Assembly: GCA_022706175.1 (NCBI GenBank)
Contig: JAKJDB010000015.1
Span: 1 to 15,143, forward strand
DNA: 15,143 bases
Reading direction: 5' to 3'
Origin: Candidatus Zhuqueibacterota bacterium
GTDB taxonomy: Bacteria; KSB1; UBA2214
Position numbers and translations under genes: made by a program. Shown one piece after another: positions 1 to 7,939 of this stretch; the first letter of the stretch is position 1; each line of letters starts with the position of its first letter. The notes under the pieces were generated by a model, which ran no database searches, was not told the origin of the DNA, and worked only from the letters and a program-made list of their open reading frames with translations.

Positions 1-55
1 GTTGCTGCTGTGCGGGTGTTTGTACGGCTGGTTGAGGCTGCCAAGCGTGCAATAA
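1..55 (+). CDS. Possible C-terminal tail of an upstream gene (partial)
   Basis: Frame 2 is open from the window edge to a TAA at 53-55 and encodes a short hydrophobic tail (LLLCGCLYGWLRLPSVQ), as at the end of a membrane protein. Frame 1 is also open, to a TGA at 106-108 that would overlap the next start by four bases, but its product is basic and has no recognisable character. I prefer frame 2 because it leaves room for the next gene's ribosome binding site. Too little is present to name a family. Confidence 0.3.
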   Translation, partial: LLLCGCLYGWLRLPSVQ

Positions 56-104
56 TCCACCGAATTGAAAAAAATCAAGACCCATTAAAGATGAGGTTTG
101 CGCC

Positions 105-2288
105 ATGAACAATGTGCTCAAGACAGCTGGAGTCATTCTGCTGGTGCTTTTGTTTCTCCATTGCCGACCGCAGCATCCCTTGATCCTTCGCAGCAGCGAG
201 ACCACCTTTGCTTTCGATGCCGCCAAACCAACGCTCACGATCACCAGCCCTGGGCTGCACAAACCTCTGCTGTTGGACGCCTATCATCAGGCCGCCGGCT
301 TTAAGCAGAAATCCATGACGTGGTCGCCGGACGCAAAGCAGCTCAGCCGCTCCACTGTGTTCGCCGATGCACAGCAGCGCACCATCATCTGCACCGAGAC
401 CTTTGCAGCGACACCCGGCGGGCTGTCCTGGCAAGTGGAGTGGAGCACACCGGAGACTGTGCCCTTTACCGCACCGTTGCAGACGGTCTGTCACCTTGCC
501 GGCGACACGCCGACGGCCCGCTTCTGGACCAGCTGGGGCGACCCCACTCAAGTGGAGCCGGTCGATCAGGCCATTAAAAACCATAAACAATGGGTGGATC
601 CCCTGCAACCGCAGGAGCTCCGCGATCTGCATCTGGTATACGGCGGGCACAAGTCGCTGGGCGGCGGTTTCTGCCTGCCCGCTTTCTCTGTTCTTTATCC
701 GCAGCAGAATGTGGCCTGGTCGCTGGTGCAATCGCCTCAGGACACGCTGCTCAACATGGATCTCAAGACCAGCGCACAGGGCCGGTTTGAATTCAACCGG
801 ACCGATCTTCGTCTCAGCCGCCACCGATCGGTTCGCCACACCCTGTCGCTCATCGTTCATGAGGCGGACTGGCGCGCCGGTTTGTCCTGGATCGTAGAAC
901 GCTATCCGGATTATTTCAATCCGCCGAATCCGAATGCCGGCCGGATTGCCGGCTGTGGACTCTATTCCGCCTATGAAGGAGAATTCGATGTGCAAAAATT
1001 TCACCGGATGGGCGGCCTTGTCAATTGGAAGGCCAGTTTTGATTTTCCCTATATGGGCATGTTCATCCCGCCGGTGCAAGATCGTAACAGAAAATGGCGA
1101 CGCTTTTCCATGGATGCTAAACAGCCGGCCACCTACACCACCATCAATCAGCTGGCCCGCTATGCTGCATCGATGAAAGAAAAGGGATTCTACACTCTGA
1201 ATTATTTCAACGTGACCGAATTCGGCGCATGGATCAAATACCCGCCCCCGGCTTCACCGAGGACTGGGCAGGAGCTGTGGCAGGATGCCAACGCCTTTCT
1301 CTACACCCGTCTGAACAGCGGCATTCTCTACGGCGCTCAGCAGAACGGCGGCCAGGGTTGGGACAACCGCACCGCAGCGCTGCAAAAGCACCCTGTTGCC
1401 GGAATTCACGACAAGCCCCACTTTACTTGGGGCGAAGCGGTGGCCATGGATTGCGGCGACTCGACCTATGCGGATTATCTCATCGATCAGTGCCGCCTGC
1501 ATCTGGACTATTTTCCGGATGCCCACGGCATCTGCATCGACCGCATGGATTGGCTGGGCGAATACAACAGCCGGCGCGACGACGGCGTCAGTTGGGTCGG
1601 CGACCGGCCGGTGGCCAGTCTGTATTTTTCCTGGATGCAGCTGCTGGATCGCATCGGCCCCATGTGGCATGGTGCGGATAAGGTCATTTTCTGCAATCCG
1701 CATGTCAACCGCCTCGAACTGATGCGGCAGATCGACGGCGTGTATAATGAATTCGGCCACATCGGTTTTAATTTGAACATGTCGGCCTTTCTCTGCCTGC
1801 GTAAAACCCTGCTGGCCTGGACTTCTACGGTCGACGATCTCAAAGGAGATCCGGACGCCTATCTGCAACATCACCTGTACATGGGCGCCTATCCCACCGC
1901 GCCGTTTCCCGGCAACGACCACACCATTGAACCGGATCCCTGGGCGGAGAGCTATTATCTTGATTATGGCCCGCTCTTTCGTCTGCTGGTGGACAAAAAA
2001 TGGGTGCTGACACCGCATGTGATTCGAGTAAAAGATCAGACCGCCCTAGCCAATCTCTTTAAAACCGATGCCGGCTATGTCATTCCTGTGATCCACGGCA
2101 CAGAACCCATCGCCCAGATCCATCTTAAAAACATCGATCTGGACAATATGATCAGCTGCTATGTGATGTATCCCGGCGGCAGGTCCATGCCGGCGTTTGC
2201 CGATCGTGACGGCAACCAAGGGTGGCAGATCCGCATCCCCCTGGAACGCCGCTGCGCCATGGTGGTCATCGGCACACGAAAGAACTGA
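105..2288 (+). CDS. Secreted TIM-barrel glycoside-hydrolase-like protein
   Basis: A 727-residue protein, probably exported, that most likely acts on a glycan. Residues 7-19 form a hydrophobic signal segment ending at Cys20 (LLFLHC). The His at -1 makes this a poor lipobox, so lipid anchoring is uncertain. Residues 30-270 are beta-rich and resemble the N-terminal sandwich of GH-D-like enzymes. Residues 280-640 look like a TIM barrel rich in W, Y, D and G, with the strand-end motif GICIDRMDWLGEYN (D479, D482) and a later VYNEFGH (E549) as candidate active-site acids. Residues 645-725 look like a C-terminal beta domain. The layout recalls GH36/GH101-like or DUF6259-type proteins, but I cannot fix the family or substrate. 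The ATG at 105 follows TGAGGT at 92-97 with good spacing. The sensor kinase gene starts 38 bases downstream, so co-transcription is likely. Confidence 0.75.
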   Translation: MNNVLKTAGVILLVLLFLHCRPQHPLILRSSETTFAFDAAKPTLTITSPGLHKPLLLDAYHQAAGFKQKSMTWSPDAKQLSRSTVFADAQQRTIICTETFAATPGGLSWQVEWSTPETVPFTAPLQTVCHLAGDTPTARFWTSWGDPTQVEPVDQAIKNHKQWVDPLQPQELRDLHLVYGGHKSLGGGFCLPAFSVLYPQQNVAWSLVQSPQDTLLNMDLKTSAQGRFEFNRTDLRLSRHRSVRHTLSLIVHEADWRAGLSWIVERYPDYFNPPNPNAGRIAGCGLYSAYEGEFDVQKFHRMGGLVNWKASFDFPYMGMFIPPVQDRNRKWRRFSMDAKQPATYTTINQLARYAASMKEKGFYTLNYFNVTEFGAWIKYPPPASPRTGQELWQDANAFLYTRLNSGILYGAQQNGGQGWDNRTAALQKHPVAGIHDKPHFTWGEAVAMDCGDSTYADYLIDQCRLHLDYFPDAHGICIDRMDWLGEYNSRRDDGVSWVGDRPVASLYFSWMQLLDRIGPMWHGADKVIFCNPHVNRLELMRQIDGVYNEFGHIGFNLNMSAFLCLRKTLLAWTSTVDDLKGDPDAYLQHHLYMGAYPTAPFPGNDHTIEPDPWAESYYLDYGPLFRLLVDKKWVLTPHVIRVKDQTALANLFKTDAGYVIPVIHGTEPIAQIHLKNIDLDNMISCYVMYPGGRSMPAFADRDGNQGWQIRIPLERRCAMVVIGTRKN

Positions 2289-2326
2289 TCGGTCAGGATC
2301 GGCATTCCATTTTTTCGGATCAACCC

Positions 2327-4843
2327 ATGCGTAACTTTTTGTTGATCGAAATATTCCTCGCCCTTTTATTCGCCCTCTATGAGAGCGGATGGGGAGGCGT
2401 ATCGGAGCGAGTGGATACCGAAGCCGAAGACGGCATGATGGTGTATCTGCTCGTTACCGAGAACTCGCTGAGCCATTCTGGGACAGGCCAGTACATCGTT
2501 GTGGATTTGGACCATGACGCTTTAAGCGAATTAATCACCGTATGCGCAACGGCCAACCGGGAAGACAATATCCGCCCGTTTATAACCCTTTCGGACATTT
2601 ATCTCAGAGATGTGGGAAAACAAACCAATTTCGAAGATGCCGAAAGAATTTACGCATGTCCCTTTGACCTGAACGGCGACGGCCGAAAAGAGATTCTGGT
2701 CAACAAGCTGCGCCATGATTCTCTGTTCATCGAAATCCTGTCGTCCTCCGGCCGGAAAACAGGCCGATGCTTTTTTCTCATCAGCGGCTCTCCCCGCCCA
2801 GGATATGAATGGGAGTGCTATGCCACGCCGATGGACTGGCGCTGCCAGGTCGGCGACACCTCCCTGGTCTTTTCTCTGCACAGCGGTTACTCTTATCAAC
2901 CTCGCGGCATAGTCCGCGTCCGCTATCCTTCCGGCGAAATTGTGGATGCGCGATGGCTCGGCGCTTATATCGACAAACCGGCGTTTGTGGACATCGAGCG
3001 GGACGGGATTAATGAATACTACGCCGGCAGCAATACGCCGGATAACTGTCAGGGCCTGCAGGTGAACGGCACCGATGACCGTCACACCTATTTTTTCATT
3101 TTTGATTCAACCCGAGGATCGATTTTTTACGAAACGCTGGGCGGCCTTTCCAATGGGTCGAATGCCTACCCGATCTCCAACGGGAACGCTCCCATTGAAA
3201 ATTTCTGGATTATGTATTCTCAGCGAAACACCGAGGATGCTGATTCATCTTTTCTGGCCATTTATCATTATCCCGACAGGCGGTTTATCAAAAAGGTCAA
3301 GTTAACCGGCTCCATCCTGACCACCGCGGTTCAATATGATTTTGACGGCGACGGCAAAGAGGATATCCTGCTCACACAAACCAATGGCGCCCTGGAAATT
3401 CGCAACCAGCAATTGCAGCTGCTGCAACGCAGGGTTCTGAATCAACCGATCGTCGCGCAATGGTTCTTTGATCTCGATCAAAACGGCCTGCCTGAAATTT
3501 ATATTCACGCCAATCGCAAACTCTATGTGTTTTCCGACCGGCTGGAGCTTTTAGCCAAACAGGCGATGGATATAGAGGACATTCAGTTGATTCAATCGGC
3601 CACCGGCCGCAGTTTATTCGTCAGGAGCAACACCTCCCTCTCCCATCTTTCTCTGCGGCGCAACACTGCGCTGGCAGCGTATTATCGCCGGATCTGGATA
3701 GCAGCCATGTTGAGCGGCGCGCTGCTCTTCGCCGGAGGCTTGCTGCTGGTGCGTTGGTACAAGCAACAGCAGATCCCCTATCTGGCGCATCATGCCCTGC
3801 AGAACCTGGAAATACCCGGAGTGTTGATACTGGACCAGCAGGGCCGATTAAGACAGATGAACGAAAAAGCGCGCGTGCTGTTGAATCTGACAACCGGTCA
3901 TCAGGGCCAGCCTTTTCTAAAAATTGCCAATGAACTGATCCAACGCATGGAGCCTTTTATTGAGCGAGCATACCGCCAGGCTCAGGATGCCTCCAAGGAA
4001 CAAGCCTTACTCCTTATGGAAGCTTCTGCCAATCTGCACGTCTTCTTCAGGCCGCTGCGCACGGCCGGCGATCATTTCAAAGGTCTTTTAATGATCCTAG
4101 AAGACCGCACGGAGCAGATCCAGGCGAGGCAGGCCCTGGCATGGTCCACCATGGCGCAACGACTCGCCCACCAGATCAAGACTCCGCTCTCCTCCGTCGT
4201 GCTGGCTGTGCAGCGATTGCAAATGGAGTATGTCAAGGATGGTGCAAACAGGTCAGAGGAGTACGATCGCTATGTCGACTATGTGACGGGCGAGGTCGGG
4301 CGCATCCGGCACCTTGTGGATGGTCTGCTCAAACTGGCGCGGTTGGAAAAGCCGATCCACCGGGCCTGCCGCATGAATGACTTGGTGCGGCTGGCGCTGA
4401 AAAAATTCGAACCCTACCTCGGCGCCGGAATCAAAGTCCGCCTGTCCCTGGGGGAGGACCTGCCTCCCGTCATGGTGGATGACAATCAGATCATCATCGC
4501 CCTGAGCATTGTGATGGAGAACAGCATCGAGGCCATGCCGCAGGGCGGCCGCTTGACCATCAGCACAGAATCGGCATGTGATTTGCATTCTTTGAATTCT
4601 ACAACGAACAAAAGCTTTATCCGCATCCTTATCGCCGATAGCGGAACCGGCATTGACGAGAAGGCCGTGGATAAATTGTTCGAACCCTTTTACACCACCA
4701 AAGCGAACGGAACCGGTCTGGGCCTGCCCATCGCCAAGAAAATCATCGAAGACCATGGGGGCAACATCAAGATAAACAATAAGCCGAAACAGGGCGCCGA
4801 GGTCGCCATTTTATTGCCGGTTAACCACCAGGACAAGCCTTAG
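2327..4843 (+). CDS. Membrane sensor histidine kinase with FG-GAP-like beta-propeller sensor and PAS domain
   Basis: An 838-residue kinase expected to autophosphorylate and pass phosphate to the NtrC-type regulator encoded next. Residues 3-20 form a signal or first membrane segment. The extracytoplasmic region (about 25-450) has repeated acidic loops: DLDHDALSE (from 61), DLNGDGRKE (114), DIERDGINE (222), DFDGDGKED (338) and DLDQNGLPE (382). These resemble calcium-binding FG-GAP/VCBS propeller blades. A second membrane helix lies at about 456-477, then a PAS-like domain (491-595). The H box RLAHQIKTPLSS has His615 as phosphoacceptor. The ATPase has N box MENSIEAM (N732), G1 DSGTGID (D771), F box FEPFYTTK and G2 GTGLGLP. 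This arrangement is of NtrB/ZraS type. An ATG at 2222 would add 35 poor residues and overlap the previous gene, so 2327 is preferred, although no strong Shine-Dalgarno is visible before it. Confidence 0.93.
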   Translation: MRNFLLIEIFLALLFALYESGWGGVSERVDTEAEDGMMVYLLVTENSLSHSGTGQYIVVDLDHDALSELITVCATANREDNIRPFITLSDIYLRDVGKQTNFEDAERIYACPFDLNGDGRKEILVNKLRHDSLFIEILSSSGRKTGRCFFLISGSPRPGYEWECYATPMDWRCQVGDTSLVFSLHSGYSYQPRGIVRVRYPSGEIVDARWLGAYIDKPAFVDIERDGINEYYAGSNTPDNCQGLQVNGTDDRHTYFFIFDSTRGSIFYETLGGLSNGSNAYPISNGNAPIENFWIMYSQRNTEDADSSFLAIYHYPDRRFIKKVKLTGSILTTAVQYDFDGDGKEDILLTQTNGALEIRNQQLQLLQRRVLNQPIVAQWFFDLDQNGLPEIYIHANRKLYVFSDRLELLAKQAMDIEDIQLIQSATGRSLFVRSNTSLSHLSLRRNTALAAYYRRIWIAAMLSGALLFAGGLLLVRWYKQQQIPYLAHHALQNLEIPGVLILDQQGRLRQMNEKARVLLNLTTGHQGQPFLKIANELIQRMEPFIERAYRQAQDASKEQALLLMEASANLHVFFRPLRTAGDHFKGLLMILEDRTEQIQARQALAWSTMAQRLAHQIKTPLSSVVLAVQRLQMEYVKDGANRSEEYDRYVDYVTGEVGRIRHLVDGLLKLARLEKPIHRACRMNDLVRLALKKFEPYLGAGIKVRLSLGEDLPPVMVDDNQIIIALSIVMENSIEAMPQGGRLTISTESACDLHSLNSTTNKSFIRILIADSGTGIDEKAVDKLFEPFYTTKANGTGLGLPIAKKIIEDHGGNIKINNKPKQGAEVAILLPVNHQDKP

Positions 4844-4896
4844 CCTTCGCTCGGTTCCGGCCGATCGTTCGTCGACCAACAAAGCCACGCATCAGG

Positions 4897-4924
4897 GGGT
4901 CTGGTTTTCTCCAAAGACGGACCC
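4897..4924 (+). promoter_or_regulatory. Stem-loop in the leader of the response-regulator gene
   Basis: GGGTCTG (4897-4903) pairs with CGGACCC (4918-4924), with one G-U pair. The loop can add a short inner stem (TTTT with AAAG around CTCC). No T run follows, so it is not a typical intrinsic terminator. It lies 12 bases before the strong AAAGGAG at 4937-4943. It could tune expression of the regulator relative to the kinase, or be an RNA processing site. Function is inferred only. Confidence 0.3.
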
Positions 4925-4994
4925 GGCGTGTTGCAAAAAGGAGACGACCGTGAGTCCGATCGTCCCTGGCCAGGCATCGTTAGGGAGAATGCAT

Positions 4995-6371
4995 ATGAAT
5001 CAGCCGCACATCCTCATCGTCGATGATGATCCCATATTCAGCGAGCTCCTGAAAGAGGTCTTGCAGGAACAGGACTATGCAATCAGCCTGGCCGGCAATG
5101 GACGGCAGGCGCTTGAACAGCTGCAGAGAGGACGACCGGATTTGGTGCTGCTCGATGTTACCATGCCGGACATGAGCGGCCTGCAAATTCTCTCTCAGGT
5201 TCGTACCGAGCATCCCGAGATCACCGTGGTAATGATCTCAGGGCAGAGCACCATCAAGGATGCGGTGGAGGCGATCAAACTGGGCGCCTATGATTTTCTC
5301 GAAAAGCCGGTGGATGCGCAGCGCGTGCTTTTAACGGTTAAAAACACTCTGAACATGATTCGCTGCAGACGGGAGCGGGAAAACGACCTGCGAGTCAATC
5401 TAGAGCGCTATGGCATGATCGGGATAAGCCCGGCGATGCAACGGGCCTTTGCGCTGATCGATGCCCTGGCCCCAACCAACGCGCCGGTGCTGATCACCGG
5501 AGAGAGCGGAACCGGCAAAGAGCTGGCCGCCCGCGCACTGCATAACCTGAGCAGGAGAAAAAACGATCCCTTCGTACAGATTAATTGCGCGGCGATTCCA
5601 GACACGCTGGTGGAGAGCGAGCTGTTCGGCTATGAACGGGGCGCGTTTACCGATGCGCGACAGGCCAAAAAAGGCCGCTTTCAACTGGCGCAGAACGGCA
5701 CCCTGTTTTTAGATGAAATCGGAGATCTCAGTCTGATCGCTCAATCGAAAATTCTGTTGGCCCTGGAACAGCAGGAGGTCTATCCCTTGGGAGGGGGAAA
5801 ATCGGAAAAGCTCGATGTTCGATTCATCTTCGCCACCAATCAGGATTTGGAAAAAATGCTGGCAGAAGGCCGATTTCGTCAGGATCTGTTTTATCGCATC
5901 AATGTCGCCTCCATCACGCTGGTTCCTTTGCGCGAGCGCCGTGAGGACATCGTGCCGATGGCAGAATACTTTTTACGACGTTTTGAAGAGATCTATCCTG
6001 GCCCCCCCAAGAGCCTGACCGATGATGGCAAAAGCTATCTGCTGTCCATGGCGTGGGAGGGCAACGTCCGCCAGGTTCGCAATGTCATGGAGAAAATTTC
6101 GATCCTGTCCAATGCGGATAAAATAACCGCCCGGCTGTTAGCCAACATTCTCGAGTACAAAGGCCAGGAATTCAATCAACCGTCACCGACGCACGAAACG
6201 CTTCATGCCGCGCGGGAGAATTTTGAACGAACCTACATCCAATCCATTCTCAACGAACTCAACGGCAATGTTCAGCAGACCGCCGCAGTGCTCAACTTGA
6301 ATCGAAGCCATTTGTACCGGAAATTGGAGCAGTTGGGGATCGAGATCGGCAAGTCGCCGAGCGCCGGCTGA
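4995..6371 (+). CDS. Sigma-54-dependent response regulator, NtrC family
   Basis: A cytoplasmic transcription activator, partner of the upstream kinase. Counting from 4995 (458 residues): the receiver domain (4-120) has the acidic pair in IVDDD, phosphoacceptor Asp54 in LLDVTMPD, Ser/Thr in MISGQST and Lys in EKPVD. The AAA+ domain has Walker A GESGTGKE (169-176), a variant sigma-54 loop GAFTDA (216-221) instead of GAFTGA, and Walker B LFLDEIGD (Asp240, Glu241). A Fis-type helix-turn-helix ends the protein (416-451: GNVQQTAAVLNLNRSHLYRK). Two starts are plausible. GTG 4950 follows AAAGGAG by six bases and adds 15 residues. ATG 4995 follows AGGGAG (4982-4987) by seven bases and places the phosphoacceptor at 54, as in NtrC, so I prefer it. 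It should activate sigma-54 promoters, but no convincing -24/-12 site was found in the window. Confidence 0.95.
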   Translation: MNQPHILIVDDDPIFSELLKEVLQEQDYAISLAGNGRQALEQLQRGRPDLVLLDVTMPDMSGLQILSQVRTEHPEITVVMISGQSTIKDAVEAIKLGAYDFLEKPVDAQRVLLTVKNTLNMIRCRRERENDLRVNLERYGMIGISPAMQRAFALIDALAPTNAPVLITGESGTGKELAARALHNLSRRKNDPFVQINCAAIPDTLVESELFGYERGAFTDARQAKKGRFQLAQNGTLFLDEIGDLSLIAQSKILLALEQQEVYPLGGGKSEKLDVRFIFATNQDLEKMLAEGRFRQDLFYRINVASITLVPLRERREDIVPMAEYFLRRFEEIYPGPPKSLTDDGKSYLLSMAWEGNVRQVRNVMEKISILSNADKITARLLANILEYKGQEFNQPSPTHETLHAARENFERTYIQSILNELNGNVQQTAAVLNLNRSHLYRKLEQLGIEIGKSPSAG

Positions 6372-6383
6372 TCCAGGCATCCA

Positions 6384-6404
6384 GTCCGCCCCGCCAGGGT
6401 GGAC
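6384..6404 (+). terminator. Weak hairpin after the response-regulator gene
   Basis: GTCCGCC (6384-6390) pairs with GGTGGAC (6398-6404), with one G-U pair and a 7-base loop. Competing pairings exist, for example GTCCG with CGGAC at 6409-6413. It starts 13 bases after the regulator stop codon. There is no T tract, so if it affects transcription it may do so by attenuation or a Rho-linked route. This is a weak call. Confidence 0.2.
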
Positions 6405-6417
6405 GCACCGGACGGCG

Positions 6418-6441
6418 GTACAAGTTCTGCTTGACTTGTAC
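6418..6441 (+). promoter_or_regulatory. Perfect inverted repeat overlapping a -35-like TTGACT
   Basis: GTACAAG (6418-6424) is repeated inverted as CTTGTAC (6435-6441) with a 10-base centre. TTGACT at 6431-6436 resembles a sigma-70 -35 element, but the best -10 at the right spacing (AATCTT, 6454-6459) is poor. The dyad lies about 100 bases before the start of the membrane-protein gene at 6541, where a repressor or activator of that gene could bind. No protein can be assigned to it. Confidence 0.35.
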
Positions 6442-6540
6442 AGAAAAAATTTCAATCTTTACTCTGCAGGGCGCCCGGAAGAGAGAGGCACGTTCGTTCA
6501 GGGGATTAAAGCGGATTCAATCAAAGAGGACAAACACAAA

Positions 6541-7071
6541 ATGCAAACAACGCCGCACACCGTGGAGGAAAGCCTGTTGGCCATAGCGGGGAACTCGCGG
6601 GTCATCATCCTGACCTTGGTGGGAATCACCCTGGGCAGCCTGCTGATCTGCTGGCTGCTGTTGAAATCCAATCGTCCGCGCTGGGCGCACCAGTTCATGA
6701 GCCTGCCCATCCTGATCACCACGGTTCCGGGCATCTTTTTCTGTCTGGTCCTCGCCTATCTGCTGTTCATCACCAAAGCCAATCTGCTGACCGTGCCCTG
6801 GTTCTATTATTTTCCGCCGCTGTGGATGGGGCTCTCGCTCTATCTGTTCAGCAATCTGGTCGACTTTGATCTGGTTCCCGGCTTTGATCGCATCAGCGGG
6901 CTGGCGCTGTTTTCCGCGGTAAGCTTTGCCGCGATCTTTATCCTCGCCCGCTTGCACATCGTGGCGATTTTCTGGCTCAGGCCCGTCTGGTTGATCCCGC
7001 TGGTGATCCTCTTTTACCTGGGCTGGCGCTTCGCCCTGCAGCGCATGTTCAAAAAACATTCATCCTCCTGA
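6541..7071 (+). CDS. Small polytopic membrane protein of unknown function
   Basis: A 176-residue protein with about five membrane helices: 20-41, 55-76, 86-105, 117-138 and 141-165. The tail is short and basic (RMFKKHSSS). No enzymatic or transport motif was recognised. The ATG at 6541 is preferred because AGAGGA (6525-6530) precedes it by ten bases and the hydrophobic region starts soon after. An upstream ATG at 6436 would add 35 charged residues and lie inside the inverted repeat. It follows the regulator gene by 169 bases and may have its own promoter there. It ends 18 bases before the stop of the convergent SDR gene. It could be an accessory membrane component or a target of the two-component system, but nothing in the sequence proves this. 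Confidence 0.75.
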   Translation: MQTTPHTVEESLLAIAGNSRVIILTLVGITLGSLLICWLLLKSNRPRWAHQFMSLPILITTVPGIFFCLVLAYLLFITKANLLTVPWFYYFPPLWMGLSLYLFSNLVDFDLVPGFDRISGLALFSAVSFAAIFILARLHIVAIFWLRPVWLIPLVILFYLGWRFALQRMFKKHSSS

Positions 7072-7089
7072 TTCCGGCTGGCCGCCTCT

Positions 7090-7866
7090 TCAGGCGTGCA
7101 TGCCGCCATCCATCAGGATGTTCTCGCCGTTGACATAGGCAGAGGCCGGGGAAGCGAGAAAAACCACCAGGCCTTTAATGTCGTCAGCACCGGCTAGACG
7201 TCCCACCGGAACTTTGCGGCTGTAATTTTCCACAAATCGCTTCGGCTGGCCGGGATCCGCCAGACCGCCGGGGCTGATGCAATTGACCCGGATCTTTTTA
7301 TCCGCCAGCACCCGCGCCCAATAGCGGGTCAGTGTAATCATGCCGCCTTTATGAAAAAAATAATCCGGCGGCGGAACCCCCATCTCCGTCCCTTCATAGT
7401 TCGACAGATCCGGCCCGAACAGGCCCATCATGGAGGCGATGTTGACAATCGCCCCTCCGTGCGGGAGCATCAGATCCGTCATCTCACGGGTGAGATCGAA
7501 AAGACCGGTGGCATTGACCGCCATGGATGCCTGCCAATCCCCCAGCGGGGCGTCGTATCGCTTCATCGGCCGCGCCACCGCATTGTTGACCAGAACGTCC
7601 AAGCGGCCGAATTGCTTTTGCAGCTGCGCTTTCAACGCCATAACGGACTCGTGATCCGCCTGATCCACCTGCAGGGCATGGACATCCAGGTTTTTTTCAC
7701 GCAGCGCGGCCGCCAGTTTCTCGCCTGATTCCAGTTGCCGGGAAGCGGTGACCACGGTTCCGTCCGCCTCGGCCAGCGCTTCGACGATCGGCCGGCCGTA
7801 ACGGCCGGCGCCGCCGGTGACCAAAACAATCTTATGCTTCAGGCTCAAGAGCTCTTTAACGTGCAT
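7090..7866 (-). CDS. Short-chain dehydrogenase/reductase (SDR)
   Basis: A 258-residue classical SDR, expected to oxidise or reduce a sugar or sugar-acid hydroxyl with NAD(P). The cofactor motif TGGAGRYG is at 17-24, the NNAVA motif (usual NNAG) at 94-98, the catalytic Ser145 in NIASMMG, and Tyr169/Lys173 in YFFHKGG. The insertion between Ser and Tyr (NYEGTEMGVPPPDY) is longer than usual and rich in Gly/Pro, as in some gluconate-5-dehydrogenase-like members. The end ENILMDGGMHA is typical of the family. The ATG at 7864-7866 has GGAG eight bases upstream. The frame stays open as far as 8139, but that extension runs through the neighbouring gene and has no SDR character. It is the last gene of the minus-strand cluster, 73 bases after the previous stop. 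Substrate unknown. Confidence 0.93.
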   Translation of the reverse strand: MHVKELLSLKHKIVLVTGGAGRYGRPIVEALAEADGTVVTASRQLESGEKLAAALREKNLDVHALQVDQADHESVMALKAQLQKQFGRLDVLVNNAVARPMKRYDAPLGDWQASMAVNATGLFDLTREMTDLMLPHGGAIVNIASMMGLFGPDLSNYEGTEMGVPPPDYFFHKGGMITLTRYWARVLADKKIRVNCISPGGLADPGQPKRFVENYSRKVPVGRLAGADDIKGLVVFLASPASAYVNGENILMDGGMHA

Positions 7867-7939
7867 ATACAGTACTCCATAGAATGCGTGACATCTCCTC
7901 AGAGCAACGACGGGCCGCCTCTGGTTTGGCCTTATTCCC

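Noticed and set aside
75..1079. Long minus-strand frame of 334 codons opposite the hydrolase-like gene
   Set aside because: The product has no domain character and lies antisense to a convincing gene; it reflects codon bias.
1254..2018. Minus-strand frame of 254 codons
   Set aside because: Antisense shadow of the hydrolase-like gene; no motif and no ribosome site.
2222..2326. N-terminal extension of the histidine kinase
   Set aside because: Overlaps the preceding gene and adds residues before a clear signal segment; the start at 2327 is better.
6486..6502. Sigma-54-like site GGCACG-N4-TTCA before the membrane-protein gene
   Set aside because: The GG of the -24 element is present but the essential GC of the -12 element is not.
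7083..7096. Hairpin CGCCT-CTTC-AGGCG between the convergent genes
   Set aside because: Only five pairs, overlaps the SDR stop codon, and has no T tract on either strand; not a supported terminator.
7900..7923. CAGAG/CTCTG dyad in the gap before the SDR gene
   Set aside because: Five pairs with a 14-base loop is expected by chance.
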